Origin: Laburnicola sp. R22_1
Taxonomy: Eukaryota; Ascomycota; Dothideomycetes; Pleosporales; Didymosphaeriaceae
Direction of reading: 5' to 3'
Length of the DNA stretch: 64,000 nt
Assembly (NCBI GenBank): GCA_014281115.1
Contig: JACONQ010000013.1
Coordinates: 1,912,501 to 1,976,500 of the forward strand
Shown here: piece by piece, positions 58,610-64,000 of the stretch
How the letters are laid out: the number at the start of each line of letters is the position of its first letter
How positions within the stretch are numbered: the first letter of the stretch is position 1
The notes under the pieces: model-generated
What the model saw: the letters and a program-made list of their open reading frames with translations, nothing else
Told to the model about the DNA's origin: nothing
Database searches by the model: none
Translations under genes and position numbers: made by a program

Positions 58610-60482
58610 ACGTACTCCACAACCGAGCGACTCACCCAACCGAGCGACTCACTTTTGCCAAGACCCCACCAAAACATGTACTATTCACGACAGTACAGAG
58701 TTAATACAAACTATTATCAATAGTCTAAATAGGCCAATCTATTCAGAATCTACTTCTGCAGGTTATTTACACGTTGTTCTATTGTGCCCAGGCTCGCCGC
58801 AGCGTCCACAGCGCCGTTAAGTTGGCTCGCCTCCATTAACGCGCGCCCTCTTCTTTGCCTTCTTGCCATCACTGCGCGCCGCAAAGTCCTTTAGAGTAGC
58901 CAGCCGCTAGCCCTCTTTAGCTGTAAGAGCTCCTTCTTGCTGCAATCGCTTTCTTTTGTGCGATTTACGTCGCGTAGCGGCCTCATTAGCAGCTTAAAGT
59001 TTAGCGTTGCGTTTGGTCATCAACACTAAAAAATGCCCTATTAGCTCAGCGCCTTTAACAAGCTTTTCCACCGCCTCAACCATATAAGTTAGGGAACTAT
59101 CCACATGCCTTTAAATCCTCTACTTAACTAGCATTAATTGTGAGCCAAGTTCTATACTATTTCGCGGAGTTTGCGACTTCTATATACTATCGCGAATAGT
59201 ACATTCTGGAGGCGTACGCAGGCGGACGTCAAGCTGCGATAGTACAGCCTCTAGGTCGTGGGGCACTAAGCCAGCACCTTAAAAGCCTCCTTTAATATTA
59301 CTTTTAGTAATTAAAGCCTTAAAAGCAGCAATAAAGCAAGGTAGGAACTCGATTTTAGTGATGTGCGTGATGTAGTTGCGCATTAGATTCTTAGCTTGGC
59401 GCCTATACGCCTTCTTTAACGGCGCAAAATAACCTACGTTAAGTGGCTGCAAGAGGTGCGACAAATATGGAGGCATATAGAGAGTAATAATATTACTCTT
59501 TTTGTAGTAATCCTGGAATTCGAGCGAGTTGTGACTTTCGTGGCCATTAATAATAAGCAAACGTGCTCCACTAATAGTACGCCTCTTTATATGCTTATTA
59601 AAGTGCTTTAGCCATTGCAGACTAAGCTTATTTATTATCTAGCTGTTCTTAGAGACTGCAATAACCCAATCATAAGGTAGATCCTTCTCCTTATACCAGG
59701 CGGAGAGGTGGTGCTTGCCCCTAAAGATAATAAAGGGTGGGATCCACCACCCCATTGCGTTAATGCCTTAGATAACTATTATCCACTCCCTATTACCCTA
59801 CTGCACCTGCTTTAGCTATCCTCGACGCTTAGAGCCTATAACTACCGCTCCAGTTAATATTATGCCTATTATAAAGCCAGACTTGTTAAAATTGTAGGTG
59901 TCCTTATCTAGGATACTATACTTAGCCTTTATGTTCTCCACAAGCCGGAACTAGCCTTGTATCACCTTAGGATCCTCCTAGAGGGCTCTTTTATAGTCGT
60001 ACTTTCGATTAAACTTAACTTTAAGCTCTAGCTGGCGCTTAACAAAGTTTGGAGCCTAGTTATGGCCCACAGGGTTGCGATGCCGCTTAGCTAGCAAAGA
60101 ATTAGCTATATCCTCTATAGCAGCAAGCTGTAGCGGGAATCCTCGCAAGTCTAGGTTAAGTACATGCTGTATAATCGCCTTCTCCTCTCTTACAGTAAGC
60201 TTTATTGTGTTGGGTGGGCAGTCGCGTCGGAAGGCGATTCTAGCGCGTCGTTGGCTAAGGGTCTTTTAAGGGATGTTATAGATGGCGGCAGCGCGTCTTT
60301 GCGAAAGTGACGCGTCTTATTTAATAGCCTGGATCGCAAGCTGTATACAAGCTTTGTTTGACGCTAGTAGTTTGTTGTGTTGTTAAGGCATCGCGTTGTA
60401 CTATTAATGGTAGCACGTTTTGGTGGGGTCTTGGCAAAAGTGAGTCGCTCGGTTGGGTGAGTTGCTCGGTTGTGGAGTACGT
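58610..60482 (-). mobile_element. Fot1/pogo-like element D, complete
   Basis: Inverted terminal repeats of about 67 bp start ACGTACTCCACAACCGAGC and carry the motif ACCGAGCGACTCAC twice; the two ends differ at one base. TA flanks it (58608-58609 and 60483-60484) and the empty site is visible in repeat I copy 1 near 16757. 1873 bp. Confidence 0.95.
58739..60391 (-). pseudogene. Fot1/pogo-like DDE transposase D with zinc knuckle (decayed)
   Basis: 551 codons including the stop from ATG at 60389-60391 (MP.QHNKLLAS) to TAG at 58739-58741, all in one frame. Helix-turn-helix N-terminus (SLSQRRAAAIYNIP); DDE blocks YNFNKSGF, LIINGHESHNS (Asn codon 59546-59548) and LSHLLQPLNVGYF, so all three catalytic Asp are Asn; a basic stretch GKKAKKRARV; and the knuckle CGRCGEPGHNRTTC close to the C-terminus. 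About 20 TAG/TAA codons. The terminal repeats are far better kept than the catalytic residues. Confidence 0.9.
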
Positions 60483-60484
60483 TA

Positions 60485-61337
60485 GCGTTAATACGTTTAT
60501 ACTATATAGATGTGTATATATTTCTAATTTATATTATAATTCTTAGTAATAAGTAGAATTTTATATTTTTATTATACACACAATCTTTATTACTAACTCT
60601 ATTATAATATTACGACGTCTCTAGAGCTACTTTATAGTATAGCTTATCTAACTCTCTTTGCGTATTATATAAATTTCTTTTCTAAAATAGTTATTAGTGT
60701 ATTATAGTATAGGCGAGTATAGTAAGCATACCTTCTATATTATTATTTTTATTAACTAAAACTACTAGCTATATATTTATGCCGCGCTTTTTTAGCATAT
60801 AGGCTTAGTTAGAAATAAGGCTCTATAACTTAAGTAGGATAGGTATATTTTTAATAATGCTTTAGAAGCATTACTTCTAATATATAGCTCTATTAAAAGG
60901 TTTATACCTATAGGCTATAGCTACTTCTCTTATTTTATTTCTTAATTTTAGGTATATAATACTCTTATAGGTAAGCTTACCTATAATATTTATTTTACGT
61001 AATATTAGTTTAATATTCTTTAGTTCTTAGATAAGATACTTTAAGTGTATATATACTACTAGATTAGGGAGTTATTTATTATAATTATTAAAGATAATAA
61101 CTAGAATATTAGTAAAATAAATAGAAGGCTTTTCTCTAATTAGTATAGGCATATCTTAGATATAGCGCTAGCGCTTTAGAATAGATATATACGTATCTTA
61201 TCTACTACTAGTTATAGTCTATTTCTTTAATATTTATAATTTTTATCTACTGTCTATATTATCTTTTGCCTTAAATCTAAAGTATAACTAATATTTATCT
61301 AAGGCTGCGTTCTATAGAATGTTAAAAACTATATCTA
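60485..61337. repeat. AT-rich repeat I, copy 2, part 2
   Basis: Similar to 16757-17630. It continues at 62431 after repeat G. No gene recognised. Confidence 0.6.
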
Positions 61338-62430
61338 TGTGGCGTTAAATTAACTACCTAGGGGTAGCACGACAAAGGCTTTTATCTTAAATAACATAAT
61401 AAAAAAAGTAAAGCCCCCTACTTAGTAATTAAAATGAGCATAAAAAAGGTAATAATAAAGAAAAGCGCGTTTGAACTGCTAAGCGAGCTTAGTAGTCTTA
61501 GCGTAGGGCTGCTTCTATAGGCAAAATCTTTACAAAGAGGCCACTTAGAACTTTAGAGGAGATAAGACTTTAGCGTAGGTATACTATAAGCTATCTCTCC
61601 TTTACTATTTTAAGTCGCAAACTACTATCTAGATTATTGCAAATAATATAAATTAATATATTAATAGATATATTTCTTACAAGTAGTAGAACAAAAGTAA
61701 CACATACTAAATACACTATTACTCTATTGCCGCATTAAGGTTGTCCTTAATAAAGTCCCTACTATTTCTTTAAGTCCTACTATTTATCTAGGCATTAACG
61801 TTGTCTTTAAAAAAGTACTTGCCATTGCTAAAAAGTACACGCTAAAGATTCGCGCCACTACTACTAATATAGCTACACCAAAGTTTTGTTCTATCTATAA
61901 GATACTTATCTAGCATAATAGATAAGTATACTTAACTATTTATAACGCTATCTATGTGTACTAGTTAGGCTAGTAGCTAATCTAATTTGTAAAAGATGGC
62001 TAGACTATATTCCTACTCTAGTAGATATAATTACTTCTTAGTAGTAACAGAATCCTCTAGTAGGGGATATAAAAGGATAATAAGGTCTTTATTAATAAGC
62101 TCTAGTGTAGCAAGAGCGTTGCATAGATCTATAAGATCCTTCTAGCTATTATTACTATTAAGTTGGCTTATCTAAGCAAGTACGCCACGTAGCGACGCGA
62201 GCGTAGATAACTAATAATAGTAGTGGCGACAAGCCAGGTATACTATATATAGCGTAAGTGAACCTTATATAGGTTAGGAGCTTATAGAGTCTAGAGTTAT
62301 TAAGGTGTTTAAGGTTAGTCTTTAATTAGAATTAGGTGCGGTATATAGTAGTATATATAACCTTCCATCTTAATCTACTTTAACCTCAAACTAAAAAAAG
62401 GTTAAAAAAGGTGTTTGGCAAGCCGACATT
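61338..62430 (-). mobile_element. Unclassified repeat G, copy 2
   Basis: 1.09 kb inserted in repeat I; copy 1 of repeat I (near 17630) shows the empty site. The left end is TGTGGCGTTAAATT, as in copy 1 and the fragment; the right end is near AAGCCGACA. A short duplication (TAT or TATA) is possible at the edges but unclear. No protein family is recognised. Confidence 0.65.
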
Positions 62431-62618
62431 ATAGTTATAATACCTATATTAGTAATAACTTTGCACTTTAGAAGGTTTTAGACGTGCTTAAATATTATTT
62501 ACTCAATACTTATAATATTGGGCAGTTTATTTAGCTATAGGTAATTAAAATCTACCTAGTTATTATCTATTATATCTTATATAATAATATTTCTTATATT
62601 ATAGAATATAGTTGCGTT
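62431..62618. repeat. AT-rich repeat I, copy 2, part 3
   Basis: Similar to 17635-17820. It resumes at 62830 after non-LTR-like copy 3. Confidence 0.6.
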
Positions 62619-62633
62619 ATAATTAAATAGTCT

Positions 62634-62814
62634 TAGACTGCCGTTAACGATGCTGTCGTAAAGAAAGTCGACGACGAAATTATCGTTATTTTGTGTATAT
62701 TTTATTACTACCACTATGTGCTAGGTACTAGGTTTTAGTGCCTCCTATTTTACTCCTCTCTGTATATGGTACGAATTCGATTTGGTTAGAATCTCCACAC
62801 GATGAAAATCTTTA
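62634..62814 (+). mobile_element. Non-LTR-like repeat F, copy 3 (5' truncated)
   Basis: 181 bp matching only the 3' part of copy 1, flanked by a perfect 15-bp duplication ATAATTAAATAGTCT (62619-62633 and 62815-62829). Repeat I copy 1 has this site once (near 17806). The 5' end is richer in GC and little damaged, so this is the youngest F copy. Confidence 0.8.
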
Positions 62815-62829
62815 ATAATTAAATAGTCT

Positions 62830-64000
62830 AGCTAGTTTCTATACTATTACGCTACTAGAGTTAAAGTATTATATCTTTTAGAAAGTAGTAATATATTACA
62901 CGTCTAGCGCGTAGGTAGTAAATAAGTAGTTTTATAGGATATCTACTAGGCTATTTATTATAAGTAGAGTAAGGCATTGTAGATAGTTATATATAGAGAA
63001 TAGAAAGTAGTAGCACTACTTAAAGGTAGTAAGTGTAAGAGAGTTTATAAATAGTTATTAGTATTAAAAGTGCTTATAGGTAACTTACTATTACTTAATA
63101 ACTATATATAGCGCAAATAGGCGCATCTGCGCTATATATAGATATTATATAGAAGATAGATTTATCTTTGCCTTATTTAGACTACTAGTATAGTATATAT
63201 AGTAAGTTCGCATAATTCATAGTAAAAACTAAATATTTATATGTATATATATATGATAGTAAAAGTATTTACTAGGCCTATATCTAGGCCTATAGCTTAT
63301 TTTTATTAGATAGCTAACTCTCTAGTATATCTATCTCTACTAATAATAATGCTTACTTAAATAGGAGTATTTCCTTCTCTATAGATTCTTTAATAATAGT
63401 AGTAAATATCTAACTAGAATACTTAAAAGATATATACTAACACTTATAGTTATTATATATAGTATCCACTCTTTATAGTTAGTATAATACAAGAGGTTAC
63501 GTAAGTATAGCTAAAGCTTACGCCTAAATCCTAAGATTTAGAAATACTAAGTGTGCTTAAGTTTACTATTTAGCCTAATAAGAATGCAGCGCTATATTAA
63601 TTAGCTACTATTATAAATATTAACTACCTATATAAATAAGCTATCTACATAGTTAACTTAGTATAGCTTAGAGACATAGAATAGTAAAGGGCCTAAGAGG
63701 TTATAGATAACTATAAAAGTAGCTAGATAAGTAATATTATTACTATAATTATTTTAGGTCTTAGAAGTAGTAAATTCTATTTAATACTATATAGATAAAG
63801 TAAGTAAAACTTAAAGAGTTAGGTGTGTATAACTATAATAAGTACTAATAGTTTAGCTGCGTGCTTTTCTAGTAAGTAAATAAAGTATCTAGAGAACTGT
63901 TTAATTAAATATAATTATTTCTAATGCTTTAAGTATATATACTATTAACTATAGACTGCTAATTATAGAATAGTAAACTAATATAGGATAATAATAACAT
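62830..64000. other. AT-rich end of window, nothing recognised beyond 62900
   Basis: The first 70 bases still match repeat I. From 62900 to the edge I find no open frame above noise, no repeat match and no RNA gene. Confidence 0.4.

Noticed and set aside
59279..59560. 93-codon ORF as an independent small protein
   Set aside because: It is the central DDE part of the transposase of Fot1-like element D, in frame with both flanks and isolated only by RIP stops.

Overview
The window looks like a heterochromatic block of a filamentous ascomycete genome. I see no host gene, tRNA or rRNA. Almost every stretch that can be classified is a transposable element, and they are nested up to three deep. 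Coding frames of all but one element are riddled with TAG/TAA at positions where the family has Gln or Trp, and Asp-to-Asn and Glu-to-Lys changes recur at catalytic sites. TpA is extremely common. This is the pattern left by repeat-induced point mutation (RIP, CpA to TpA), a process known from Pezizomycotina; the assignment to a fungus rests on this and on the element families (Gypsy chromoviruses, Fot1/pogo, Tc1).

Layout. 1-5124: Gypsy-type remains (element A): 3' end of a + polyprotein, an LTR shared by two copies in tandem, an inverted gag-pol fragment, and a second LTR. 5125-11097: 5'-truncated + Gypsy chromovirus B with its 3' LTR. 11098-about 16440: + Gypsy D with a decamer array beside its polypurine tract. 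16440-18786: AT-rich repeats. 18787-28943: a non-LTR-like repeat split by complete minus-strand Gypsy E (18861-28471, target duplication GAAGG), itself split by a Tc1/mariner element (19845-21180). 29006-37783: complete minus-strand Gypsy B' (same family as B, target duplication TAATA) split by Fot1-like element A. 38650-42657: Fot1-like element B, split by Fot1-like element C. 43343-50465: Gypsy H, minus strand, the best preserved element (195-bp LTRs differing at 3 sites, target duplication ATATA). 50466-64000: unclassified repeat G (two long copies and one fragment), a 99-bp tandem array, three non-LTR-like insertions in the window as a whole (two here), a 319-bp solo LTR, a full Fot1-B copy and Fot1-like element D.

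The Gypsy polyproteins have the order gag - protease - reverse transcriptase - RNase H - integrase - chromodomain (seen in B, D, E and H). Chromodomain integrases are known to steer insertion to heterochromatin, which fits the nesting. The most interesting signals are: primer sites in elements A, E and H that are complementary to their own LTRs (Tf1/sushi-style self-priming); a GGGAAAA slippery heptamer at the gag-pol junction of H; an antisense open frame between pol and the 3' LTR in both copies of family B; a previously unnamed non-LTR-like family with 12-15 bp target duplications; and C-terminal CCHC zinc knuckles on three Fot1-like transposase families.
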